Source: Bog-159 sp963756605 (GTDB lineage: Bacteria > Acidobacteriota > Terriglobia > Bryobacterales > Bryobacteraceae). From it: DNA of 64,000 bases. The position numbers and the translations under genes are program-made. The stretch covers positions 62,001-126,000 of the forward strand of contig CAVWOT010000007.1 of the NCBI GenBank assembly GCA_963756605.1, written 5' to 3'. Each line of letters begins with the position of its first letter. Position 1 is the stretch's first letter. Below the pieces are notes generated by a model that saw only the letters and a list, made by a program, of their open reading frames with translations, was not told the origin of the DNA and ran no database searches. This document shows, one piece after another, positions 1 through 7,629 of the stretch.

Positions 1-1031
1 AACAGGGGAGCGCGTAAGTCATCGGTCAGGCCGCGCTGGAAGGAGATCAAATGCAGACGTCCGGGGTCGGATGGTCCATCCGCGCGCAGAAATGGCGCGC
101 CCACGGCCTCGACTTGTGCATCGGCTTGGGCCCAAGTGGCGCCGGGGCGCAGACGGGCCACGATCTCGTAATTCCAGCCGCCGCCCTCGCCGGTGGGGGT
201 GGGCTGCAGCGGCGTGAAGAGGTCGGCCGCCGTGTCGCTTTGGAAATTCGATGGCAGCACGCCCACGATCGTATACGGTTCGCCGCGCAGCGTAACAGAT
301 TGCCCCACCACCGAGGCGTCTTCGCGAAAGACGCGCTTCCAGAGCGCGTAGCTGAGCACGGTGACGGGGCGTGCACCCGGCCGGTCCTCATATACGGAGA
401 ACTCGCGGCCGATCAGCGGGGGGATGCCCAGCACACGAAAGAAACCAGCCGATACGCGTTGTTGCCGGACATACTCGACGCGGCCGTCCGCCGCGAAATT
501 GACGCCCATGAACCCGCCGTAGACCGCCGCGTCCACATAAGTGGCATGGTCGCGCACGGCTTCCCAGATGCGCCCGTTCTCGCCCATCTGGTCGCCTTCG
601 GAGCCTTTGTTCTGGTAGTGCCGGGCGACGGTGGCGAGACGGTCAGGCTGCGGATACGGCAAGGGACGTAGCAACACCGCATCCACCACGCTGAAGATCG
701 CGGTATTGGCGCCAATACACAACGCCAGCGTGGCCACAGCGGCGGCGGTGAAGGTGGGGCTCTTGCGCAGGACGCGGGCGGCGTAGCGCAGGTCGCGCCT
801 GATTTCGTCCGGCCAGTGCATGCCGACGGCTTCCCGGCATTCTTCAGCCGCCGCCGCGGTGCTGCCGAATTCGATGCGTGCCCGGCGGTGAGCCTCGTCC
901 ACTTCGACACCACGGGCGATCAGATCCGCGGCATAACGCTCCATGTGGCTATCCATTTCGGAAGCCATCTCTCCAGCCAGGCGCGACTGCCCGGTGAGCG
1001 CGCGCCACCACGACCGCGCTTGCGCCAGCAT
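1..1031 (-). CDS. ADOP/MacB-like ABC transporter permease, N-terminal part (runs off window)
   Basis: The frame opens at an ATG one base past the padR stop and stays open to the window edge, so about 343 N-terminal residues are present and the C-terminus is missing. The first ~75 residues form the permease prefix domain typical of acidobacterial duplicated orphan permeases (Glu/Arg-rich, with AHRRARIEFG). Next comes the RDLRYAARVLRKSPTF linker, a first membrane helix with GANTAIFSVVDAVLLRPLPY, and the start of a MacB-type periplasmic domain. Family knowledge: these permeases are large inner-membrane proteins with a duplicated FtsX-like core, usually next to a PadR repressor, and their substrates are mostly unknown. 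Here padR lies immediately upstream in the same direction, so the two are probably cotranscribed and PadR-controlled. Confidence 0.88.
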   Translation of the reverse strand, partial: MLAQARSWWRALTGQSRLAGEMASEMDSHMERYAADLIARGVEVDEAHRRARIEFGSTAAAAEECREAVGMHWPDEIRRDLRYAARVLRKSPTFTAAAVATLALCIGANTAIFSVVDAVLLRPLPYPQPDRLATVARHYQNKGSEGDQMGENGRIWEAVRDHATYVDAAVYGGFMGVNFAADGRVEYVRQQRVSAGFFRVLGIPPLIGREFSVYEDRPGARPVTVLSYALWKRVFREDASVVGQSVTLRGEPYTIVGVLPSNFQSDTAADLFTPLQPTPTGEGGGWNYEIVARLRPGATWAQADAQVEAVGAPFLRADGPSDPGRLHLISFQRGLTDDLRAPL

Positions 1032-1032
1032 G

Positions 1033-1374
1033 TTATACCTCCTCCGGTTCCGCGGCCAGTACGTCGGCGATGGCGCCTGCCAGACGTTTCCATTCCTGCC
1101 GCTCGGACTTCAATTGCTTACGCCCGGCGGCGGTGAGGCTGTAGTACTTGGCCTTGCGGTTGTTATCGCTTTCGCCCCATTGGGCGGCGATCCAGCCGCG
1201 ATGCTCCAACCGGTAGAGAGCCGGATAAAGCGATCCCTGCGGGATCTGCAGCGCGTCTTTCGAGACCTGCTGGATGCGCAGGAGGATCCCGTAGCCGTGC
1301 AGCGGGCCGAGGGAGACGGCCTTCAGAATCAGCATGTCCAGGGTGCCTTGCAGGATGTCGACCGGTTTACCCAT
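1033..1374 (-). CDS. PadR family transcriptional repressor
   Basis: This 113-residue protein has the PadR winged-helix signature: LQGTLDMLILKAVSLGPLHGYGI at the start, IPQGSLYPALYRLEHRGWI in the recognition region and a KYYSLTAAGRKQL wing. It belongs to the short PadR subfamily with a single C-terminal dimerisation helix. An AGGAG ribosome-binding site lies about seven bases before the ATG. The permease ATG follows its stop by one base, so the pair is an operon. The promoter carries a palindrome (1392-1417) that is the obvious candidate for autoregulation. The effector is unknown. Confidence 0.9.
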   Translation of the reverse strand: MGKPVDILQGTLDMLILKAVSLGPLHGYGILLRIQQVSKDALQIPQGSLYPALYRLEHRGWIAAQWGESDNNRKAKYYSLTAAGRKQLKSERQEWKRLAGAIADVLAAEPEEV

Positions 1375-1391
1375 TTTCGATCTCCTCTAGC

Positions 1392-1421
1392 CATTCTAGG
1401 AGTGGTCTCCTAGAATGTCAA
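1392..1421 (-). promoter_or_regulatory. padR promoter with palindromic operator in the spacer
   Basis: Read on the minus strand, a consensus -35 TTGACA (1416-1421) and a -10 TAGAAT (1393-1398) are separated by exactly 17 bases. A perfect 11-base inverted repeat, CATTCTAGGAG and its complement around a 4-base centre, occupies 1392-1417. It fills the spacer and overlaps both hexamers. A protein bound there would occlude RNA polymerase, which fits PadR autorepression. The PadR assignment is inference from position. Confidence 0.75.
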
Positions 1422-1470
1422 GGAGAAAGAAGAATCCGAATAGCGCCGGAGACGTTGCTGAGCGGCGGGC

Positions 1471-2736
1471 CTATTGCGGAGCCGCAGGCGTCGCCTGAGG
1501 ATTCACGGGAGGCATGGCTTGTTGCCCAGGGGATTGAACAGCCGGCTTGGAAGCCCCGCGACCCAGCCGCAGACTCTGAAAATCCCGCCCGTTGATCACG
1601 TAATACCAATCCGCGAAGCGGTCGTTCAACTCCCGCGCGGCGCGCTCACCCGCGCCCGCATCTCCTCCGTAAGCCGCCGCTTTGGCCGCATCGAAATGCA
1701 CCATCACAAACAGAGTCCGGTTATCGGCCGGCACGCCGGATTTGCCATCGCCCGCGGCCACTTCGCCGAAGCGCAGCGAGTACATCAGCCCGTTATTCGT
1801 CTCTATCGTCATATCGCCTTCGCTCGAATAAACGCGGCCCTGCGGCGTGAAGAAATAGCCGGCTTTCTGCAAAGACAGCGCGGTTTCGAGCGTAAGCTGC
1901 AGCTCTTCGTGGCGCAGGCCGGCGGCCAGACCGGGCGGCTTCGGCCGCACATCCACGATCTTCAGCCCATCGAGCGCCGTGGCCATGGCATGCACGGCGG
2001 GCAGGTTGAGCTTCTCGCCGGTGGCCTTCCACTCGCCTTTATCCTGCGTAAGCACCGCGGTCTCCGCATCATTCATATGGCCGGTTGGATCGATGTTATA
2101 GCGGTTGATGGTCACCTTGCGTATGGTGCCGCTCGAGATGCGCAGCAGGCCCGCATTCACCCAGTCCGCAAAACGCGCCGAAGGATCCGCGTCAGTCTTG
2201 ACCGCATAAGTACGTTTCTGCCCGGGCACCCGCACATACCGATATCCGGGTTTGCCCTCGGCCGGCTTGCCGAAAATATAATCGGCCAGCACCACGCCGT
2301 TGGCGTCGCGCAAAGTCACGCGCTTGCCGCGGCCCGTGAGTCCGCCGGCTTTTTCATCCAGCGGATCGACCAAACCGAACTTGGCATGATCGAGCGCCGA
2401 ATCCGAGCGCACCATGTCCTTCTTCAGATACATCAGCGCCGCGGCTGTCTTGGACAGGCGGTCGCCGATATCCACGCGGTAATTGTAGTGCGATGCAATT
2501 ACCCACTTGCCTTGCTGAAACTGCACCTTCAGCGGTATGGCCGTGGCAGTGGCCTCGTCGTAGTCCACCACTTCGATGGTGCGCGGTGACTGCGGATCGG
2601 TGAAGTTTGGATAGAAGGCCGCACCCTGATCACTCAGGATCGCCGGCACGCGCGCTTCCGGTTCGATGACGGCTGCGGAGATTCCCAGTACCAGCGCGGC
2701 GCCCACCAGCACGGCGGTTTTGACGGATTCAGTCAT
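1471..2736 (-). CDS. DUF4340 domain protein (accessory of a Gld-type ABC exporter)
   Basis: This 421-residue protein has an N-terminal hydrophobic anchor (residues ~7-25), then repeated beta-rich segments of DUF4340 type, such as the KYGL-like AKFGLVDP and a GYRYVRVPGQKRTYAVKTD stretch. The C-terminus is rich in Pro and Gln. DUF4340 proteins typically sit beside GldA/GldF/GldG-like ABC genes and are thought to be membrane-anchored periplasmic parts. Its start overlaps the end of the GldF/GldG gene by four bases, so it is the last gene of a three-gene operon. The transported substrate cannot be read from the sequence. Confidence 0.82.
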   Translation of the reverse strand: MTESVKTAVLVGAALVLGISAAVIEPEARVPAILSDQGAAFYPNFTDPQSPRTIEVVDYDEATATAIPLKVQFQQGKWVIASHYNYRVDIGDRLSKTAAALMYLKKDMVRSDSALDHAKFGLVDPLDEKAGGLTGRGKRVTLRDANGVVLADYIFGKPAEGKPGYRYVRVPGQKRTYAVKTDADPSARFADWVNAGLLRISSGTIRKVTINRYNIDPTGHMNDAETAVLTQDKGEWKATGEKLNLPAVHAMATALDGLKIVDVRPKPPGLAAGLRHEELQLTLETALSLQKAGYFFTPQGRVYSSEGDMTIETNNGLMYSLRFGEVAAGDGKSGVPADNRTLFVMVHFDAAKAAAYGGDAGAGERAARELNDRFADWYYVINGRDFQSLRLGRGASKPAVQSPGQQAMPPVNPQATPAAPQ

Positions 2737-5357
2737 CCTGCCGCCTCCTTTGCCACCAGCCTATCCACCGGCACGCCGATGCGTTCCCGCCGCAGCCGGC
2801 GCACCGAAACGATCAGAAATACGATGAACGCGGGAATGGGCGGCAGCGCTACGGCCATCAGCTTGATGGTGTTTTGAATGCCGCGTATGGAATTCTCCAT
2901 CTCGGCACGGCTGTCTTCAATCTGCCGCTGCTTCTCGTCATCGATATTGGTTCGCGCCACTTCCAGCCGGCGGTTCTCAGCCGATTTGAGATTGGCGATC
3001 ATGACCTCTTTGGTCTGGTCGTCCAGATCGGCGCGCTGCTCCACTTCGCGCACCGCGCGATCCAGCCGCGCCTGCGCCTCCTTCAGCCGCTGGTCGGCCA
3101 GCGCCTCCGCCTGTTCGGATTCGTGCAGACGCTGCGCTTCATACGTCCGCGTGCGCGCCTCCACGGCTTCGAGCGTACGCTGCTTGGGACGCCGCTTGCG
3201 CAGCGCGATGAAGGACGGATCGCCCGCCAGTTGATCCACGCAGTTCAGCAGAAACGTAACATTATCGAAATTGAGATTTTCCGTGCCGCGGCGCCGCAAT
3301 TCGAAAAACTGCTCGCTCATCAGATCCGCATCGGCAATGACGATCGCGCTCACCGGCCCGCGGCTTCCCTTGCCTTGTACGCGTGCCGCCAAAACGTGAT
3401 CGCCTCCGTCCGGGTTATGCGCCGCATCCTGATTGATAGCCACGCCGAACATGCTGCGCTGGACCAGATCGTCCCAGCGGACCACCCCCGAATCGGGGCT
3501 GGTCTTGAGCAACGGCACGAATGGCGCGCCGCCCTGACTCTTTAGCACGCCGGCATACAGCAACACAACCTCTTGCAGCCCCGCGGTGATGGCATCTTTC
3601 TGATTGAAGCCCTTGTCCACAAAGATCACTTCCTTGGGCAAGCTGCGGAGCTGCGGGTGGGGGTTGTAATTATCCCACGCGATGCGATTGGTCTGCCAGG
3701 AAATGCCCAGCACGTCCATAAGGGGGCGCAGATTGGCCTTCGCGCTGGATGCCGACGCCGCCGGCGTAGCGAATGGTCCGCTGGCGGCGGCCTCCTGCGG
3801 CGCGAGATCCAGATCGAAGGCCGGCATTGGATCGACCAGGAGAAGGGCGGGTTTGCCGCTCGCCACGTAGGCCGTGAGCCTGTCCGCCTGCGCCTGCGTG
3901 AGTGCGGAGGGCAACGCCACCAACAGCGTATCCAGGTCCGCCGGGTAATCGGCATCCGGCGAAACCTGCGCGACTTCGTATTGCTTTCTCAATTCAGAAA
4001 CAATGGACCACTCCTGCGACTGCGCGCGGCTTTGAAAATCCAGGCCGCCGAACAGCTTGGCCGGCGTATTCAGAATGCCGACCTTTTTGCGCCGCGCGCG
4101 CGACACCACACGAATGGAACGCATCAACTCGTATTCCACCGGCAGGCCGCGGTCGAAGAACGGGATGACGAACTCCTCCGACCCACGCGTAAACGCCAGA
4201 CCCAGAAAGATCTCATTCATCACGCGCGCGCTTTCTTCGCTGGCGGGCACGCGAAATGGCTTGATGCCGAAACGGTCTTGCGCCTCGCGCGCCTGCGGCG
4301 AATACTTCTCGGTCTCCACGATCTTGGTGTTGACCCCGCCGTCGGAAACGGCTTGAAACTCCCGCAGCATGGCCACCAGCCCACTGCGCGCTTCCACATA
4401 GCTGCGCGGGACATCCGGGCTGAAATAAGCCTGTATGAAGACCGGCTGGCGCTTGTCAATGGACCGCAGCAGGGCTTTTGTCCCGGCGGATAGCGAATGG
4501 ATCTGCTCCGAGGTCACGTCCACGCGCAGGCGCGAGTTGGAGGCCAGCAGTGTAAGGCTGGCGACGATGGCGGCAAGTGCCGCTGCGCGGGCCGCCAGAT
4601 GGCCGCGCATCCACGGAGCTGCCGGTCCTGTGCGCCAGCGCCGGTGCCCCAAAATGATCATGTTCAAGTAGAGAGTGGCCGCGGCGAACGACGCAAAGTA
4701 GACCAACGGACCCAGCGTGATCACGCCGGTCGAAAGATCGCGGAACTGTTCCACTACCGACAGTTTCTCGGCCAGGCGCTGAGGGGCGCCGGTTAAGATC
4801 GATCCCGCATAATTCAGGAAGACAGGTACCGAACAGAACACCGCTCCCAGGATAAACGCGACAGTCAGGTTATCGGTTAGCGCCGAAGCCAGCATCCCAA
4901 CGGTGAGCAGCGCGGCGCCCATCAGCCAGTAGCCCAAATAAGTGGAAAACATCAGGCCGGGATCGGGACTGCCGAGCCAGCAAAGCACCACCACATGACT
5001 TAGTGAAAATAACAATGCCACGGTATAAATGGCCAACGCAGCGAGATACTTACCAAGTACGATCTGTAAGTCCGTTGCCGGCAGAGTCAACAAGAGCTCC
5101 TCGGTACCCTGCTTTTTTTCTTCGGCCCAGAGGCTCATGCTGATGGCGGGCACCAGGAAGATGAGCAGATAGGGGAAGAAGCGGTTGAGTTGATCGAGGT
5201 TGGCCAGGTTGGTCGCAAAAAAGCGCTCCTGCCAGAAGGCAGCCATTGCACTCAGAAAGACAAATAGCGTAATGAAGACGTAGCCGGTGGGCGTGGCGAA
5301 GTAAGAAGCCAGCTCGCGCTCCAGGATGGCGCGAATTACACGCTTGCGGGGGTGCAT
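2733..5357 (-). CDS. Fused ABC-2 permease (GldF-like) and GldG-like auxiliary protein
   Basis: This 874-residue protein joins two parts that are separate genes in many bacteria. Residues ~1-240 form a six-helix ABC-2 permease with the conserved MSLWAEEKKQGTEELLLTLP cytoplasmic segment. A helix near residue 260 starts the GldG-like region (ABC_transp_aux), with a large extracytoplasmic domain, a long charged coiled coil (~700-830, rich in Glu, Arg and Gln) and a final membrane helix. An AGGAGG ribosome-binding site sits five bases before the ATG. The gene overlaps the ATPase gene by 22 bases and the DUF4340 gene by four. In Bacteroidetes GldAFG supports gliding, but the set also occurs in non-gliders, so a motility role is not implied. 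Confidence 0.87.
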   Translation of the reverse strand: MHPRKRVIRAILERELASYFATPTGYVFITLFVFLSAMAAFWQERFFATNLANLDQLNRFFPYLLIFLVPAISMSLWAEEKKQGTEELLLTLPATDLQIVLGKYLAALAIYTVALLFSLSHVVVLCWLGSPDPGLMFSTYLGYWLMGAALLTVGMLASALTDNLTVAFILGAVFCSVPVFLNYAGSILTGAPQRLAEKLSVVEQFRDLSTGVITLGPLVYFASFAAATLYLNMIILGHRRWRTGPAAPWMRGHLAARAAALAAIVASLTLLASNSRLRVDVTSEQIHSLSAGTKALLRSIDKRQPVFIQAYFSPDVPRSYVEARSGLVAMLREFQAVSDGGVNTKIVETEKYSPQAREAQDRFGIKPFRVPASEESARVMNEIFLGLAFTRGSEEFVIPFFDRGLPVEYELMRSIRVVSRARRKKVGILNTPAKLFGGLDFQSRAQSQEWSIVSELRKQYEVAQVSPDADYPADLDTLLVALPSALTQAQADRLTAYVASGKPALLLVDPMPAFDLDLAPQEAAASGPFATPAASASSAKANLRPLMDVLGISWQTNRIAWDNYNPHPQLRSLPKEVIFVDKGFNQKDAITAGLQEVVLLYAGVLKSQGGAPFVPLLKTSPDSGVVRWDDLVQRSMFGVAINQDAAHNPDGGDHVLAARVQGKGSRGPVSAIVIADADLMSEQFFELRRRGTENLNFDNVTFLLNCVDQLAGDPSFIALRKRRPKQRTLEAVEARTRTYEAQRLHESEQAEALADQRLKEAQARLDRAVREVEQRADLDDQTKEVMIANLKSAENRRLEVARTNIDDEKQRQIEDSRAEMENSIRGIQNTIKLMAVALPPIPAFIVFLIVSVRRLRRERIGVPVDRLVAKEAAG

Positions 5358-6106
5358 GCGCCTCCTTCCTGCATCGCACCATCGGTCAGCGCGTGGAATG
5401 CATCGTCGAGGGACGCGTAACCGGCCTGCATGGCGGCGGGTGTGCCGTCGAATACGACGCGGCCGCGATTGATAAAAATCACGCGGCCCGCCATGGCTTC
5501 GACCTCTTGCAAAATGTGCGTCGAAAGCAGAATCGTCTTGCTCTGGCCCAACTCGCGGATGGTCTGGCGCACTTCGCGCGTCTGGTTCGGATCGAGGCCG
5601 CTGGTGGGTTCGTCCATGATCAGGACATCGGGTTCATGCAGCAGCACCTGCGCCATGCCGGCGCGCTGCCGGTAGCCCTTGGAGAGTTTCCTGATGGGTT
5701 TCTCGATCACGGCTTCGAGAGAGCAGCGCGCTACTACCGCGTCGATGCGCTGGCGCAGGTGCGCACCCGTGAGGCCGCGTGCCCGTCCGAAAAATTTGAG
5801 CAGGCCGAGCGGAGTCATATCGGAATAGAGCGGACCGTTTTCGGGCAGATACCCGAGGCGCTCCGAGGCCACGATACGGTCCGTAGCCACATCCATGCCG
5901 GCGATACGGGCCACGCCGGAACTGGGCGCCAGATAGCCCGTGAGGATCTTCATCGTAGTGGACTTACCCGCGCCGTTCGGGCCTAAGAAAGCAGCCACCT
6001 GTCCTTGCGGGATGGAGAATGTCACGTCGCGAATCGCGGCGAAATCTCCATAAAATTTGCTGAGGCCGGCGGCCTCGATCATGGGTGCGTTACTGAATTC
6101 CGGCAT
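5336..6106 (-). CDS. ABC transporter ATP-binding protein (GldA-like)
   Basis: This 256-residue nucleotide-binding subunit has a Walker A GPNGAGKST (~residues 42-50), the signature LSKGYRQR, a Walker B LIMDEPTSGLDP and a switch histidine in LLSTHILQEVEAMA. The closest style is the GldA/CcmA-type ATPase of ABC-2 exporters. It is the first gene of the operon with the fused permease and DUF4340 gene, so it energises that exporter. MIEAAGL, eight residues in, is an alternative start; neither has a strong ribosome-binding site. Confidence 0.9.
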   Translation of the reverse strand: MPEFSNAPMIEAAGLSKFYGDFAAIRDVTFSIPQGQVAAFLGPNGAGKSTTMKILTGYLAPSSGVARIAGMDVATDRIVASERLGYLPENGPLYSDMTPLGLLKFFGRARGLTGAHLRQRIDAVVARCSLEAVIEKPIRKLSKGYRQRAGMAQVLLHEPDVLIMDEPTSGLDPNQTREVRQTIRELGQSKTILLSTHILQEVEAMAGRVIFINRGRVVFDGTPAAMQAGYASLDDAFHALTDGAMQEGGACTPASV

Positions 6107-6234
6107 GCTGCGAGGGGTCTTCGAAGACGTACATTAGCTCGACTTTATCACAATGAGTGGCCGGTTTGTGGGCGCGTGATCAGCCCTTGAGAAAAGACTT
6201 CCCAAATGGCAGGGTTTTGGAGTATTCTAGTAGC

Positions 6235-6263
6235 GGGACCAGGGGCTGCGAACCCCTGATCCC
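6235..6263. terminator. Strong hairpin between the ABC operon and a small gene
   Basis: GGGACCAGGGG and its near complement pair in an 11-base stem (one G-T pair) around a 7-base loop. It lies just past the stop of the 25-residue minus-strand gene and upstream of the ABC operon. There is no T-run, so a terminator or mRNA-stability role is inferred only. Confidence 0.4.
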
Positions 6264-6273
6264 ACTCGGCCAC

Positions 6274-6351
6274 TTACCGCCGGCGTTTACGCCAGACGAT
6301 GATGACCGTGACGCTGCCGAGAAGCGGCAGGCCAACTAGAATCAGGATCAT
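6274..6351 (-). CDS. 25-residue single-pass membrane peptide
   Basis: A 25-codon frame starts with ATG three bases after a strong GGAGGG ribosome-binding site. It encodes a hydrophobic helix (MILILVGLPLLGSV then TVIIVW) ending in the positive tail RKRRR. The pattern fits a small inner-membrane peptide with its C-terminus in the cytoplasm. It lies alone between hairpins at 6235-6263 and 6380-6400. No family is recognised; the call rests on the ribosome-binding site, the composition and the clear stop. Confidence 0.5.
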   Translation of the reverse strand: MILILVGLPLLGSVTVIIVWRKRRR

Positions 6352-6379
6352 AGACCCTCCTTTCTGCTTCGAATAGAAG

Positions 6380-6400
6380 GCCCGGGCGTGAACCCCGGGC
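6380..6400. repeat. GC-rich hairpin upstream of the small membrane peptide
   Basis: GCCCGGG (6380-6386) and CCCGGGC (6394-6400) form a perfect 7-base stem with a 7-base loop, followed by TTTCCC on the plus strand. It could end transcription or be a short palindromic repeat. The rest of 6401-6531 shows no gene. Confidence 0.4.
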
Positions 6401-6531
6401 TTTCCCAATCCAGAGCTCAAGTACTCCGTCTCGGGAACCCGCTCTTCCAATCTCCGTTTGAAAGGTCTCCGTCTGTCCGGTGCCGCAACCGGCGCGGTGT
6501 TCTCAGGAAAAACGGCTAACAGGAAAAACGG

Positions 6532-6762
6532 CTAATCGGTGGGTAAGTCCCTGGCGCCCGTCAACTCATCGACCAGTTCCGTGATCAGCGCATCCCGGCC
6601 TATGTCTAAATCAGTGTGCGGTTCGACGGGCCGGTGCGCTTCGAGCCATGCCCGTACCAGTTCCATAACTGGCTTCGCGACGGCCTCTTCGGCGCCAGGC
6701 TCGAAGCGCAAAGGTATCTCGGAACGTTGGATCGCGGATTTCAACAGGTCGGCAAATTTCAT
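6532..6762 (-). CDS. Conserved small protein translationally coupled to thiD
   Basis: This 76-residue protein starts MKFADLLKSAIQRSEIPLRF. Its ATG overlaps the thiD stop as ATGA, a standard arrangement for translational coupling. It is acidic and probably helical with no membrane segment. The ELVDELTGARDLPTD end is acidic. I do not recognise a domain. Its position suggests expression together with thiamin-precursor phosphorylation, but no function can be assigned. Confidence 0.6.
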   Translation of the reverse strand: MKFADLLKSAIQRSEIPLRFEPGAEEAVAKPVMELVRAWLEAHRPVEPHTDLDIGRDALITELVDELTGARDLPTD

Positions 6763-7559
6763 TTGGCGCTCGCTTTCAAACCGGTCGCGGCGTGAAAATT
6801 CAGTGGGCCGGCGCCGTGTCCCAGCCCTGGGTTGGAACGAATGGCTTGCGCCACGTAATTCTTCGCGCGTGCCACAGCCGCAGTCACCGCGGCGCCGCGC
6901 GCCATCTCCGCCGTAATGCCGGCCGAAAGAGTGCAGCCGGTGCCGTGCGTATGCGGCGTATCGAAATGCGGGCCCGTGAATTCCCGCAAATCCTGACCAT
7001 CGAAAAGCACATCCACCGCGCTCTCCTCCAAATGGCCGCCCTTCACCAGCGCGGCCCTGGCTCCCATTTCGCAGAGGCGCTTGGCGGCCGACCGCATGTC
7101 TTCCAGGCTTCCCACGTGAATCCCGGTCAGTTCTTCGGCCTCGTGAAGGTTCGGGCAAATCAGAGCGGCGCGCGGCAGCAGAAGTTCGCGCACGGCGGCA
7201 ACCGCATCCGGCGAGATTAAGGGCTGCCCGTGTTTGCTAATCATCACCGGATCCACCACCAGCGGGAAGCGGAATTCGGCGGCGGCCGCGGCGATCGCTT
7301 CCACGATTTCACGATTGCCTAAAGCGCCGGTCTTGGCGGCGTGCGGAGGAATATCCTCCAGGATGGCGTGCAACTGGGCCATCACGAGTTCGGCGGGGAT
7401 GCAATCCACGCGGCTTACGCGCACCGTGTTTTGCACCGTCAGCAGGGTGATGACGGCCTCGCCATAAACGCCGAATTGATGGAATGTTTTCAGATCCGCC
7501 TGGATACCCGCACCGCCGATCGGGTCCGAGCCGGCGATGCTTAGCGCGACAGGAATCAT
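6759..7559 (-). CDS. thiD: Hydroxymethylpyrimidine/phosphomethylpyrimidine kinase
   Basis: This 266-residue ribokinase-fold enzyme has the ThiD landmarks: GSDPIGGAGIQADLKTF near the N-terminus (substrate site), the VDPVM segment, NLHEAEELTG, and the anion-hole motif HGTGCTLSAG around residue 208 with its Cys. It phosphorylates HMP and then HMP-P to give HMP-PP for thiamin synthesis. No other thiamin gene lies nearby. The start is the first ATG (MIPVALSIAGSD), giving normal family length. Confidence 0.95.
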   Translation of the reverse strand: MIPVALSIAGSDPIGGAGIQADLKTFHQFGVYGEAVITLLTVQNTVRVSRVDCIPAELVMAQLHAILEDIPPHAAKTGALGNREIVEAIAAAAAEFRFPLVVDPVMISKHGQPLISPDAVAAVRELLLPRAALICPNLHEAEELTGIHVGSLEDMRSAAKRLCEMGARAALVKGGHLEESAVDVLFDGQDLREFTGPHFDTPHTHGTGCTLSAGITAEMARGAAVTAAVARAKNYVAQAIRSNPGLGHGAGPLNFHAATGLKASAK

Positions 7560-7629
7560 TTAGTCACCAGTCTAGCAGGCTCACTGGATTGCAGTTCCCT
7601 CGCCGTGTAGCGTAGTATACTGACTCACT

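Noticed and set aside
1474..2589. Long plus-strand frame opposite the DUF4340 gene
   Set aside because: Antisense to a well-supported gene; His/Arg-rich composition typical of GC-rich shadow frames.
6235..6275. tRNA-like stretch (GGCCGAGTGG and GGGGTTCGCAGCCCC on the minus strand)
   Set aside because: No acceptor stem or anticodon arm can be drawn, the T-loop lacks its conserved A, and a small coding frame explains part of it.
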